Shown one piece after another: positions 21,968 to 33,075 of a DNA stretch of 64,000 nt. The notes beneath the pieces were generated by a model. That model saw only the letters and a list, made by a program, of their open reading frames with translations. It searched no databases and was not told the origin of the DNA. The position numbers were made by a program, and so were the translations under genes. This stretch comes from Metridium senile (lineage: Eukaryota; Cnidaria; Anthozoa; Actiniaria; Metridiidae): contig OX459108.1 in assembly GCA_949775045.1 (NCBI GenBank), forward strand, positions 15,405,763 to 15,469,762, read 5' to 3'. The stretch's first letter is position 1, and each line of letters opens with the position of its first letter.

Positions 21968-24900
21968 CCATTACTATCATCACCATTACTATCACCATCA
22001 CCATTACCATCATCACCATTACTATCACCATCACCATTACTATCATCACCATTACTATCACCATCACCATCATCATCGCCATCACTATCATCACCATTAC
22101 TATCATCACCATTAATATCATCACCATTACTATCACCATCACCATTACTATCATCACCATTACTATCACCATCACCATTACCATCATCATCACCATCACT
22201 ATCATCACCATTACTATCATCACCATTACTATCATCACCATCATCAATATCATCATCATCTTCACCATTACTATCATCATCACCACCATCATTACCATCA
22301 CTATCATCACCATTAATATCATCATCATCATCATCATCACCACAATCATCACCATCATCATCATCATCACCACCACCACCATCATCACTATCATCATGCA
22401 TCATCTTCACCATTATCACCATAATCTTATACTGTACCTTGTTCCCCGCTATGCATCAAATGTTCCAGCGTACTCTGTAGGTTAATCTTTTGTTCTTGTT
22501 TGATAGAATACTGTACAATCTCACTGGGTATCAGTGGTGTTTCACCTGTACTTTCGTCTGCCACCATGTGACCAGCTATCATGAGCAGCCAATGAAGATC
22601 CTCGAAGAGACTCTCTACACTGTGAGCAATGTGGATGGGAGAACCTGTATGGAATATTGGGATGGTATCAAATGAAGATTGTAATCTAAGACATAGATAT
22701 CTTATAATAATAAAACACCTCTACAAGACAGACACCTCTACAAGACAGACACCTCTACAAGACAAACACCTCTACAAGACAGACACCTCTACAAGACAGA
22801 CACCTCTACAAGACAGACACCTCTACAAGACAGACACCTCTACAAGACAGACACTTCAAATTGTTGGTTGTAATCTAAGACATAGATATCTTATAATAAT
22901 AAAACACCTCTACAAGACAGACACCTCTACAAGACAGACACCTCTACAAGACAAACACCTCTACAAGACAGACACCTCTACAAGACAGACACCTCTACAA
23001 GACAGACACCTCTACAAGACAGACACCTCTACAAGACAGACACTTCAAATTGTTGGAGAGACAGTTGAATTAGGACTAACATACCACTAGACAGACACCT
23101 CTCTAAGTGACACAGACACATATCAAACACAGACACCTCTAATATTTAAGACAGACAGACACATGTATCTAAGACAGACATACACATATCTAGCCCTACC
23201 TTGGTTACCATGTTGCAGACCTTGTAATCGTCCCTTCAGTTTCTCCACTCTGTCTTCAATCAAGTTAGTAAGAAGCGGCAAAGAATGTTCCACTGTTAGA
23301 CGCGCAAACAAACCTACACTACACAGCTGATCGGCAAACAAATCCCTGTCATCTCCTTCTAAATCACAAATCTCATCAATGTTCAGTCCTTCATTAGGAC
23401 TGAAAGACCCTCTAAGGCCATCAGGGACAGCAAGGTGGCAACGTACGTAAGTGTTAAGGATCTTAAAGGCGTTCTGGTTGAAGAAGTTTGAAGGGTATTT
23501 CTCAGTGTTTTCAAGGAGAGTACCCCATGAGTCAAGAAGCTGGTCAACAGCCTCCATATAACCAGTATCTTCTGTATGAAGCTGAAAGAAAATATAATCA
23601 ATGAACTAAACGTAGTAGAAGTGGCTTCTTTTTTAGCTGTCTCGTCATCAGGGATTTATCTATTCACTTGGCTCCAAAAATATATTACAGCATAACGCAC
23701 CTTCCAGTTGCCACTCAATAGTTTTGTACAAGTTAGCTCAGCATACAAAAGCCTCTCTTTTCAAATTATTTGCTAACATCCTGGGAGGTTTTTCATCCAG
23801 TCATATACTTCCCTCATGTCTTTGCTTTGAAATGTTGGAATAAATATGTTGGTTAAGTACTCAGCATGTCTTTTATACTGTCACATTCTTGCTTTCTGAT
23901 TGGTTAACTTGTACAAAACTTTAATTATAGTTAAACAACTTTAGTTATAGATATATAGTTTACGATAGGTAATATAATGAAATTTGTAACACCATAAAAA
24001 TGTTGACTTAACTTTACTGACGTTTCGAGCTTTAGCCCTTCGTCTTCTTACGGTGTTACAAATTTCATTCTATTACCTATCGTTTATATCAAACACTGAC
24101 GCAGCCTATACAAGTTTACTCGCTAGTTTCCATTGATAAATAGTTTAGTAAACAGTTTTTACCTCCTCTTCCTTGGTGACAGCTTCTAGGAAGTTACACG
24201 TCAAGTCAGTCATCATGTGTAGTGACGTTACTAACAGTTCCATTGGTACAGACGATATACATGATGCTGGGAACACTGTGTACAGTCTGTTGACGATACT
24301 AGACAGACCAAGAGCTACTGGACTTGTCATCTTTAAACTGGAATAATACAAACAAATGATTGAGGTGAAAAATATGTTATAGTAAAATATAATATTTGTT
24401 AGTGGTCTGGATAGCAGAAACTTGATGAGGATTAAAGAAAGATAATAATAAACAGCTTCCCATTTAAATCTGTACTTTCCCATTTAAATCTGTACTTAAT
24501 GCAAATTTTGTTGATGTGTGCTAAACACACAGATCAACCAATCAGAGAAGTTCACTTCAGCAATAATATACTCTGATTAGCACACATCAACACGATTTGC
24601 ATACAGTAAGTACAGATTTAAATGGAAAAGTACAGATTTAAATGGGAACCTGTTAATAATACTATATTTATAACATAACTATATATTCTGCTCGATAAGA
24701 AGCAAAAGAAAATCTACTAGCAATTAAAATTGATATTTTAAATGATACATAATCTCACTATTTAGGACATTAAAATCATATGTACCTGGTTGTAAGATTG
24801 TTATAAGATCCCAGGAAATGAGCAAGGTACTGCGCCTGTTCTGTATTGTCTTGAAATATCGGCCCACTCAGTGACGCCAACTGTATTAGACACTGGAAAC

Positions 24901-27900
24901 CATGGTGACAGAGTTCTTCATTGTCTTGAAACTTGGTTAACAACTAGAATAGTATGACAAGAAAATATGATTATGTTAGTGAATATATGACGCTGCAAAA
25001 GTTGAACGTCTAAACTGGGCCTTAAGGAATAGGCAAACGGTTTCAACATTTGCTTCAACATCCATTCAATTTTGTTTGGTGGCAATGTTGATGCCATTTC
25101 CACCCTTTCAACGTGTTGAATCGATGTTGAATCAATGTTGAATCAATGTTGAAAGAGTTTAAAAGTGTTTAAACATTGCCTTTCAACAAAATCAAACAAA
25201 TGCTGAAGCAAATGTTGAAGCCATTTGCCAGGCCTTTAGACTGAGCAACAACAATCTCAAAACTTCAAAACTGAAGTATTATTCCAGTTTTTGTAGTAAT
25301 GAAAACACATGTATTGAATGCAACATAACATCATGTACTTACATGAAAGAAAAGAGTGATGACACTAGGATCAAACAGAACATTCTTCCATGATTTAGCA
25401 GGACGTAGTAGAATAACACGGTTGATTTGTGTACTCTTTCTATGCATTAGTATTCAATGTTAAGGTTTATAATGGTTATGTAAATATATACCAAACTACT
25501 CAGTTAATAGATGCATAAATAAATTATACAATAGATGGATGAATAAATGGATAAATAAATGGATGGATGGATGAATGGATGGATAAACAAATTATACATG
25601 TACAATTGATGGATGACTTAATGGATTGATAAAACATTAGTGAATTGATAAATGGAAGAATGAATGGACGGACGGATGGGTGAATGGTAATTGAATGGAT
25701 GGATGAGTGAATGGATTGATGAATGAAAGAATGGATGGATGAGTGAACGGATGAATGAATAGATGGATAAATGAATGGATGGATGGATAAATGAATGGAG
25801 GGACAAATAAATGGATGGATAAACAAATTATACAATTGCTGGATGACTAAATGGATTGATAAAACATTAGTGAATGGGTGAATGAATGGATGAATGGAAG
25901 ATTGAATTGACTGAAAAATAACTAAATGAATAGAAGAATGAATAAATATATGAATGAATGGTTGGATGAAAGGATAAATGAATGAATGAATGAATGAATG
26001 AATGAATGGATGGATAAATGGATAAATGAATGAATGGATGAATGAATAAATGAATGGATGAATGAATAAATGAATGAATTGAATGGATGAAAGAATGGAT
26101 GAATGAATGGATAAATAAATGGATGGATGAACAGATGAATGGATGGATAAATATATGAATGAGTGGATAAATGGACGGATGAATAAATGAATGAATGAAT
26201 GGGCAGATGAATGAATGGATTGATAAATGAATATGTTAATATGTTAATATGTGAATGGATGGATGGATGGATAAATGAATGAATTGAATGGATGAATGGA
26301 TGAATGAATGGATAAATAAATGGATGGATGAACAGATAAAAGGATGGATAAATAAATGAATAAATGGATAAATGGACAGATGAATAAATGAATGAATGAA
26401 TGGATAGTTGAATGAATGGATTGTTAAATGAATATGTGAATGAATTAATGAATGAATTAATGGATGGATGATTGATTGATATATCATAATCCATGATAAG
26501 GATATAGTTATAGACAGTATGTTCCCAGTGTAGTATATGTTCAGCTAACGACAGGAATCTAACTAACGCAACAAGCTGTTCTCTTGACAAAGATTTGGCA
26601 TCTGTTGCCTCAAACCTCTTAAGAACTTGAATAATGAGACAGAACGCTTCTTTGAGATGGTTGGTCTACAAACAAACAGTGATCAACATTGCATTAAAAC
26701 ACATTAGAAAATTCATGAATAATTAATGACTATTTTGTCAAAATTGACAAAAGAAATCGTAACCATGACGAGTGGTCTAAATCCTGATAAAGATTAGCAC
26801 TAATTTACATAAACTTTAACCAAAATTTTCTCTAATAAACTTTCATAAATCCTTGTTTTTTTTTACAAAAACACAAAATATAGGTTGTATAGGTTGAGTT
26901 TTTATGTTCAATAAACTTGCAGGTCATGTTTTATCAGGTCTAAAACCATGCACTTGGCTTTGTCGCGTGGTTTAAATCCTGATAAAACACTCCTGCTTGT
27001 TTACTAAACTATATACATAGAACTACATGTGCCAAATTTACATGTACTAAAAGTTACATTTAGCTCTAAAGATATGGTTTTGAGTTGCAATAGTCCCCTT
27101 CACAGTTTCCCTGCACCATCTTGAAAGGTAGCCGGGCCTTTGCATTGAAGCGAGATGAACGTTGAGCTTGCAATGATAGAGACAAGTGAATAATTCTCCA
27201 GTAAGGTGTTGAAAGTTCTCTATCAAGCGTTTTGTCTCGCTTTGATGCAAAGGCCCTGCTACCTTTTAAGATGGCACAGGCCAAACTATAAAGGGACTAT
27301 TCAACAAAATTATTTTTTTACTTTTTCTTGACTAATTTTGGGTTGTGTTGTACATTTTTAAAACCAAATTGCATGCAGATAATTTCTTAGCTGTCTGTCT
27401 TCTTATTGACACACGAACAGTGACTATATAAATAGTATTCCGTAGAGAAGTGTATAATATACATAATGTCATAGGATGTTTATATATTGTACCTCAAAGG
27501 TGTGTTTGCATCGAGTATGGAACTCCCAGCTCAGTCCAATGTCACTGGACCCATTGATGAAAGAAAACTCATTAAGAAGAGCCTTTAGTATTGAACAGCC
27601 AAGGATTTGCTAGACAAATAAACAATCAATAATATCAATAATGAAATTTATATACTAGCGCATATTCCATTAAATGTTCATACAGTGTATGCGCTGACAC
27701 AAATCATCTTAGTAATGCTGTTGATGATGATTATATATTTATAATGATGACAATGGTGATGATAGTGATAATAATGATGATGATGATAACATAAATAATG
27801 ATGATGATTAATATATTTATAATGATGACAATGATGATGATAGTGATAATATAAATAGTGATGATGAGAATAAGACTATGATAGCAATGATGATAATAGC

Positions 27901-28180
27901 AATGATGATTGTTATAATCAAGATGATGATGATGAAAACAATGATGGTGATGATGATCAATGAGAACAATGATGATTGTGATAATTAAGATGATGATGAT
28001 TTTGATGATGAAAACAATGATGATGATGATGAATACAATGATGATGATGATGATGATGATCAATGATGATTGTGATAATTAAGATGATGATGATGAAAAC
28101 AATGATGATGATGATGATGATCAATGAGAACAATGATGATTGTGATAATTAAGATAATGATGATTTTGATGATGAAAACA

Positions 28181-28218
<38 letters not shown>

Positions 28219-28760
28219 CAATGAGAACAATGATGATTGTGATAATTAAGATAATGATGATTTTGATGATGAAAACAATGATGATAATGATGATGACAAT
28301 AACAACTATGATAGCAATGATGATTGTGATAATTAAGATAATGATGATTTTGATGATGAAAACAATGATGATGATGATGAAGATCAATAATAACAAATTA
28401 TGATGATTGTGATAATAAAAATAATGATGATAATGATAATGATGACTAGGATGATAACAATGATAATGATAGTAGTAGTAATTCTTACCATGCCAGTTTC
28501 ATTGCCTGTTATAAGTTGTGTTAAATCACGGAATAGTGACATCCAAGCTTCCTGGTTGCCGTCGAGTGATCCTCTTTTGAATATGACCGCCACAACTTGC
28601 AGGACTTGCTCCTTGACATACTTCTGTACTCTGTAAATATCAAACAAACACATGGCAATCATCACTTAGAGTTCCTTTGATGAGATTCCCTGCTTTTCAC
28701 ACAGTATAACAATCATCATCATGATCACAGTTTATTATTATTATTATTATTATAATTATA

Positions 28761-28791
<31 letters not shown>

Positions 28792-31450
28792 CCACAATCA
28801 ACATCATGATGATTAGTATCATCATCATAATCATTCATAAGAAGATGTTTTGAAGTAAAAAAGTTTATAAAAAAAATAACTTTTTAAGGTCTCAATCTTT
28901 TAGCTGGGCACAGTGCGGCCTACTAATCAGGGAGACTCACTCACACTCACTACCCCTATGTTTTAACATTTTGCACACAACTTGGCTCACATGTTAATTT
29001 TTGGTTAAAAACTATAAGCGAAATTAAAGCCACGTTTCAGTGTCCATCAGACACCATTTTCAAGCTTATATTAATTGACATTTATATTAAACCATAACTT
29101 TAAAATGGTGTCAGGCTGACAGCGAAATGTTGCTTTTATTTCACATATATTTATACATTATTATCAGTATCACCATTAGTAATATCAGTAAGGAGCATTT
29201 ACCCCTGTTTCTGGAGAGCAAAAGTGAGTAGAAATGCTCTCAGTGATTCAATGTCTTCTTTTCCCAACAATGCCCACTCCCTCAGCACGGCATCTTTGAT
29301 GGCTGATGCTGCTTGGAACATGACGTAATCATTGCTACTGTGTTCTGTTGATAAAAACAATAATGTAGAAATCATAGATGATGATGAGAAGCTAGGAAGA
29401 AATGATAGAAAATGTAATATATATTATATTCTTTTAAAGGAATGGATCAGGGTGGAGGAAGAAAGATAATTTGAGGTTTAGAAAGAAATTGGTAAAAATT
29501 CACCATCATAGCATGTAATATATTAATAATATATAGATGATGAGAAACTAGGAAGAAATGATAGAAAAGTCATTCAGTAGAGTACCGTAGTCGCTAACAG
29601 GTTCAATTCCTATTAGGTTGACTCAGATTATTTTTTCGGAGCACCTGAAGAGCTAGCAACTACAAAATAACTTTTCTATATTCAATAATGTAGTTGCAAA
29701 AATGTAATTCTCAAGCAACAAGTCTTAATTCTCTACTAGAGCAGATCTCTTGTGCAATGAAAAGCTCATGGCGTGAACACAGTCATGCCACAGCAAGCAC
29801 AACAGAATTCTAGAAACATCATTATCACAGCCATGCCAAACACGGACCTGAACTTTTCACAGTCATACGAAATCTGCTATAGAAGATTATTTTTTGCCAT
29901 TGTGCTGTTCAAAGCAAAAACTTTAGAGAGAACAGCAATAAGTTTTTTTTACATTTTTATTTATCTAAACTCACCAAGAACCTGCCTACAAAATGCATAA
30001 GGAGACTTAGATTTCCTGAGTTTCATGAATACTTGTTCTGCTTCATGGCGTTGTTGAGGTGTCACAACAGTGGGTGATGCCTGAAAAAATTATTGAAAAG
30101 ATCTATCAATAAAGTTACTTTTGAGATTCCCATGTTGTTTTGGGGTGCCCTTTGTCCATGTAACCCTTCCTTGGGTTACTGGACGACTTCCGCTCAAGTT
30201 GTCGAAACATTAAACAGCAACACCATCAGTCTGTCTCAAGACTACTTAAACCAGGACGATCATATTTATTTAATATTTATATTTTCACCAACATAAGAGC
30301 AGTCCCTCTCTTCAAGGTATATATGCTCTGTTCCGGTCAAGTTTGTGACCTGACTGCTGTGCCAGGAGACAACCCCCTGCTCTTTATCCTTATCCGAGAA
30401 GATAAGGCACATAGAGAGTGAAGTGTCTTGCCCAAGGACACAACATAATCACCCAGCCCAGAATCAAACCCACACCATTAGGCCTGGAATTCGGTCCCCT
30501 GACCACTAGACCATTACGCTTCTCTTACATTTTACCTCATCTACATTAACCCTTACTTCTTGTTGTAGTTCAAACCACAAGAGATGAATAAAAATAGCTT
30601 TTGTAAAAGTTATAGAAACATAGCCTGTATGTGTCTTCCTACTTTAAATATCTTTATAAATGGAAATTATCAATGGAAACTAGCAAGTAAACTAGTATAG
30701 GCTACGTTGGTGTTTGATATAACGATAGGTAATAGAATGAAATTTGTACATGTAACACCGTAAAAAATAAAAATAGAAACTAGCAAGTAAACTAGTATAG
30801 GCTGCATCGGTGTTTGATATAAACGATAGGTAATAGAATGAAATTTGTAACATCGTAAAAAATGGTAAAAACTTTATACTTGGTATCTCTCTTAGTCCAA
30901 CTCTTTTACTCCGACGAAGGGCTAAAGCTTGAAACATCAGTAAAGTTAAGTCAACATGTTTTATAATTGTAATATATTTTGTGTGTATAACATTGTAATC
31001 AACTTGAAATTGATCAAAAACAACTACCTATCAGTCACTAAATGGCCACTGTTTGTTACTATCAACTCTGTTTTTATTTCATGGTTAAACTGCATGTGTT
31101 ATAATTCATAGCGAAAAACAAGAGTAATAATGATTTAGCTGTTTCTCTGTAAGCCACGTGGATTTGTTATCAACAATAAACTACATGTTGTAAACAACGT
31201 CAACATAACAAAGAAAAACAGAAATAAAACTACTTAACTAATAGTTCATTATCCAATAACTATCAATACCAAAATATAAATATATCTGGGGCTTTTTCTT
31301 AATTAAATCAACGCTGTATTTTGTCAAAAATTTTGAGTTAACGTTATCAAAAGAAATCGCTAAAAGCAAAGCATATTTTGAACTGAAAACACATTAATAA
31401 CCTACCATCATTACGGCTGCTGAAGCCTCTAGTTCTTGTAGAGTACACAT
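14697..31450 (-). CDS. XPO4: Exportin-4, 21 exons
   Basis: Exportin-4 is an importin-beta/karyopherin HEAT-repeat receptor that carries cargo such as eIF5A and Smad3 out of the nucleus with RanGTP. Exons, 5' to 3': 31406-31450, 29975-30080, 29203-29344, 28489-28630, 27493-27609, 26516-26665, 25343-25439, 24786-24943, 24163-24337, 23200-23581, 22438-22644, 21346-21721, 20974-21148, 20263-20556, 19741-19807, 18960-19070, 18338-18420, 16638-16768, 15851-15974, 15285-15377, 14697-14894. Every listed exon has AG/GT borders, and phases agree except between exons 6 and 7. The product is about 1125-1140 residues against 1151 in human. Diagnostic stretches are RKSKSPYAFCRQVL (N-terminus), VQKYVKEQVLQVVAVIFKRG (exon 4), YVRCHLAVPDG (exon 10), LHWLLMIAGHMVADESTGET (exon 11) and the C-terminal half through FDVYPEKT. 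Translation starts at MCTLQELEASAAV. Between exons 6 and 7 about 10 residues present in vertebrate XPO4 and one phase are unaccounted for. Confidence 0.95.
14940..15260. repeat. (ATG)n-type imperfect trinucleotide repeat, XPO4 intron 20
   Basis: Degenerate gatgat/aatgat repeats between exons 21 and 20. Open frames on both strands are low-complexity artefacts. Confidence 0.9.
15401..15606. mobile_element. MITE with 9-bp target duplication, XPO4 intron 19
   Basis: The ends agcctcctctgcaggcaactc and gagttgcctgcgagggaggct are inverted repeats. They are flanked by the perfect 9-bp direct repeat aagactacc at 15401-15409 and 15598-15606. A 9-bp duplication suits a Mutator-like (MULE) origin. It lies 24 bases upstream of the exon 20 acceptor. 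Confidence 0.8.
16013..16600. repeat. (GAT)n imperfect trinucleotide repeat, XPO4 intron 18
   Basis: Nearly 600 bases of gatgat with interspersed ggt, aat and gac triplets. It reaches to within 40 bases of the exon 18 donor. Confidence 0.95.
16795..18078. repeat. 66/69-bp minisatellite, XPO4 intron 17
   Basis: About 19 units of two interleaved forms. The short form has gttactcaaataactgagta and cgatgcatcc; the long form has gttactctgagtataactga and agatgcatcc. Both lengths are multiples of three, so the minus strand stays open through thirteen units (17096-17950) with no coding evidence. Confidence 0.96.
18480..18955. repeat. (TCA)n microsatellite touching exon 16 donor
   Basis: Long tca/tcatta tract in XPO4 intron 16. 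On the coding strand the donor GTATGG at 18959-18954 is followed at once by ATGATGATG. Confidence 0.96.
19842..20190. repeat. (ATGA/ATGG)n tetranucleotide repeat, XPO4 intron 14
   Basis: About 350 bases of gaatgaatgg-type units. The minus-strand frame of Ser-Ile-His-Pro repeats is an artefact. Confidence 0.95.
20650..20965. repeat. (ATCACC)n microsatellite, XPO4 intron 13
   Basis: A tcaccatca tract that ends about 10 bases from the exon 13 donor. Confidence 0.94.
21177..21325. repeat. (AGAGA)-rich purine tract, XPO4 intron 12
   Basis: Imperfect gaagagaagtg repeats between exons 13 and 12, ending about 20 bases from the exon 12 donor. Confidence 0.85.
21775..22430. repeat. (ATC)n trinucleotide block, XPO4 intron 11
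   Basis: Includes a pure run of about 24 atc units near 21895-21966, then atcaccattact compound units. All three frames on both strands stay open because of composition, so those long frames are not genes. Confidence 0.96.
22676..23060. repeat. 17-bp minisatellite in duplicated block, XPO4 intron 10
   Basis: The unit acacctctacaagacag is repeated 8 or more times in each of two blocks. Each block is preceded by the same leader (gtaatctaagacatagatat) and followed by cacttcaaattgttgg, so the whole array has itself been duplicated in tandem. Confidence 0.95.
23990..24135. repeat. Copy of the ctgcgtcggtgtttgat dispersed repeat
   Basis: Contains the motifs acgtttcgagctttagccct and cggtgttacaaatttcattc, then a tract ending in cactgacgcagcctata. 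The same family is found at 30680-30960 and, as a palindrome, at 40965-41295. Confidence 0.7.
24463..24650. mobile_element. Foldback MITE, XPO4 intron 8
   Basis: The arm cccatttaaatctgtacttt is present twice at 24478-24510 and inverted twice at 24605-24648. An inner arm (caaattttgttgatgtgtgc) is inverted at 24580-24603. Confidence 0.75.
25500..26490. repeat. Tetranucleotide (GAAT/GGAT)n array, XPO4 intron 6
   Basis: Almost 1 kb of atgaatgg/ataaatgg units separates exons 7 and 6. The array begins within 30 bases of the exon 6 donor chosen here. Minus-strand Ser-Ile-His-Pro-Phe frames are artefacts. Confidence 0.96.
27088..27302. mobile_element. MITE, XPO4 intron 5
   Basis: Ends aatagtccccttcacag and aaagggactatt, with inner inverted arms ccatcttgaaaggtagccgg and ctgctaccttttaagatggc. 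A related element lies at 47492-47711. Confidence 0.78.
27720..28480. repeat. (GAT)n compound microsatellite, XPO4 intron 4
   Basis: Long imperfect gatgat tract with recurring sub-blocks gataattaagataatgatga and gatgaaaacaatgatgatga. It ends close to the exon 4 donor at 28488. Confidence 0.95.
28735..28792. repeat. (ATT)n microsatellite, XPO4 intron 3
   Basis: About 18 att units with two ata interruptions. Confidence 0.93.
30300..30527 (-). mobile_element. tRNA-derived SINE, XPO4 intron 1
   Basis: On the minus strand a pol III A box (TGGTCTAGTGG, about 30507-30517) is followed by a B box (GGTTTGATTCT, about 30461-30474). The body contains gttgtgtccttgggcaagac, a motif seen in several metazoan SINE families. 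The head resembles a tRNA without a complete cloverleaf. It lies in the same orientation as XPO4. Confidence 0.68.
30680..30960. repeat. Dispersed ctgcgtcggtgtttgat repeat, two units
   Basis: Two tandem units of gaaactagcaagtaaactag, then gctgcatcggtgtttgat and ataggtaatagaatgaaatt. The unit continues into the gacgaagggctaaagcttga module also present at 24010. Confidence 0.75.
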
Positions 31451-31860
31451 GACTAAAATTATTGTATTTATAAAACAATTTCAAGGAGTTTTGAAGAAAA
31501 ACTTTCAAACATACTCTCTGCCACCGGAGGGCGCCATTTTGGCGATGAAACTTCCAGGCGTTCCTCTACGACAGAGAGAGAATGAGACTAGTTTTACACA
31601 GGGATCCCGCTCAAATATGTTTTGAAGTACATGTCCTGTAGATTGAAGCAAATAACACTCCTCTCCCTCCCCCACACAGTCATAAAATAAAAGCATTAAT
31701 AAAAAGAAAAAAATGGGACGATTCCTCTGAGACATTCTTTGAAGCTGAAGCATGGAATCGATTTGACGTGTAGGATGAAAATGTCGGCCCCGCCCGCGCT
31801 ATCCCGACAGAAAACCTAACGTCGCGCTAGTCAAAAGACCAGGGAGGGAGGAGAGAACCA
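31451..31860 (-). promoter_or_regulatory. Probable XPO4 promoter and 5' UTR
   Basis: Immediately upstream of the XPO4 start codon, and the most CpG-rich stretch nearby. It contains a GC box (ccccgccc at 31788-31795) and several CG dinucleotides at 31785-31835 (tcgcgctag). No TATA box was recognised. The assignment rests on position and composition. Confidence 0.5.
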
Positions 31861-32091
31861 GCCCCTAGACTATAACCGGTAAACCCCTTTGCGCTAACTA
31901 AGCAACTATTATTCTACACTCGCATAAGTATGTAAATTTCGTACAATTTTTCACTCTATCTTCTGATGATGTCGGCGTCCAACGAAAGCTCAAGATCTGA
32001 ATAAAAACAGTAGTACATGGCCTCAAACCTACTCTCATAAGCAACTATTGATATATATAATCGAAAAACTTCTATTGTGATAGTAATTATA

Positions 32092-32229
32092 TTAGGGAGC
32101 GGTCATTAATTATTGGGGGGGGGGGCTGGTAAAATTTATTGTCCCTCCTAAAACCGAAGCCCAAAAAATCTTAGCTCCCCCTTAACTTACACCCCCCCCC
32201 CCCAGTAATTAATTACCGCTCCCTTAATA
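32092..32229. mobile_element. Foldback MITE with G/C-run arms
   Basis: The left arm ttagggagcggtcattaatt followed by a G run is inverted as a C run followed by agtaattaattaccgctccc. Flanks are AT-rich (tatat). Confidence 0.8.
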
Positions 32230-32574
32230 TATATTAGCCAATCAAAAGGCGTTTATATGTTCTATTGTTCAACCCTCGCATTGTGATTGAAACAACAACA
32301 ACACACACAGGAAGACCAACATTGCTTTTATGAATCTTTAATGGGGTTTTTTCATAATATTTTTTCCGAATCGAAAATTACATAAACAAAAAGTTATAAT
32401 TTACAAGTACAGATAATTATTGCATCGTGAAATAAAGCGTAAGCAACAAAAGGTAACTGCACACTATACTAAAAGTACATAGAAACTTACTGACGTTACA
32501 AACGTTACAGGTGAATTGTTTACGACTGATTACCGTCAAAAACATCAGTAAGTTTTTTTACTTCTTTTCATATG

Positions 32575-32812
32575 GTGTATACACCTACTTGCAGTAAGGT
32601 TGTCATACAAAATAGAACATTTGTCACAAAGAAAATAGAACATTTGTGATTTAGTGCGAAAGGAATTAATCAAAAGACAAAAGAGAGAGTTCAGCTTGAG
32701 TGATCTTCTTTTGTCTTTTAATCAATTCCTATCGTACTAAATTCTAATGTTCTATTTTCTTTATAACAAATGTATATTTTTGTATGACAACCTTACTGCA
32801 AGTAGGTGTAGT
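32575..32812. mobile_element. Long foldback sequence
   Basis: Arms of roughly 100 bases: acacctacttgcagtaaggt at 32581 is inverted at about 32791-32810, with further matching of aatagaacatt and caaaagacaaaag towards the centre. A small perfect hairpin (gatacatgagaaaa) lies at 32881-32931. Confidence 0.8.
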
Positions 32813-32931
32813 TCGCTTAATTTAAATAAAGATTTGATCTTTGTTACTAAATGGTACAAATTATATATGGTTGATACAAAGATACATGAGAAAATATAAA
32901 TGGATATTTTTCTCATGTATCTTTATTTCAC

Positions 32932-32937
32932 TTGTAC
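32932..32937 (-). promoter_or_regulatory. Polyadenylation signal of the helical-protein gene
   Basis: AATAAA on the minus strand, 84 bases beyond 33021 and about 139 beyond the stop at 33076. Confidence 0.45.
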
Positions 32938-33075
32938 ACCGAACGAATTTCAATTCAATATGATTGATACAGATTATACTGACAAAAAAACAAATTGATA
33001 GTTTTTTGCTTTTAAACAAACTACTGTGAACGATGTTGATTGTCTCTCTCTAGGAGTTGCAGAACAATGTCAATA

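Noticed and set aside
21775..22480. Poly-Asp, poly-Met and poly-Ser frames
   Set aside because: All arise from (ATC)n/(GAT)n repeats that stay open in every frame. The same applies to frames at 15982-16419, 18396-18983, 27731-28396 and 56330-57013.
25922..26590. 222-residue minus-strand frame beginning MSREQLVALVRFLSLAEHIL
   Set aside because: Only the first part is XPO4 exon 6; the remainder is tetranucleotide repeat translation (Ser-Ile-His-Pro-Phe).
30455..30527. A tRNA gene
   Set aside because: A and B boxes are present but the acceptor and anticodon stems do not pair convincingly, and a SINE body follows.
31505..31753. 82-residue minus-strand frame upstream of XPO4
   Set aside because: It lies in the presumed promoter and leader and is not in frame with the XPO4 start; probably untranslated.
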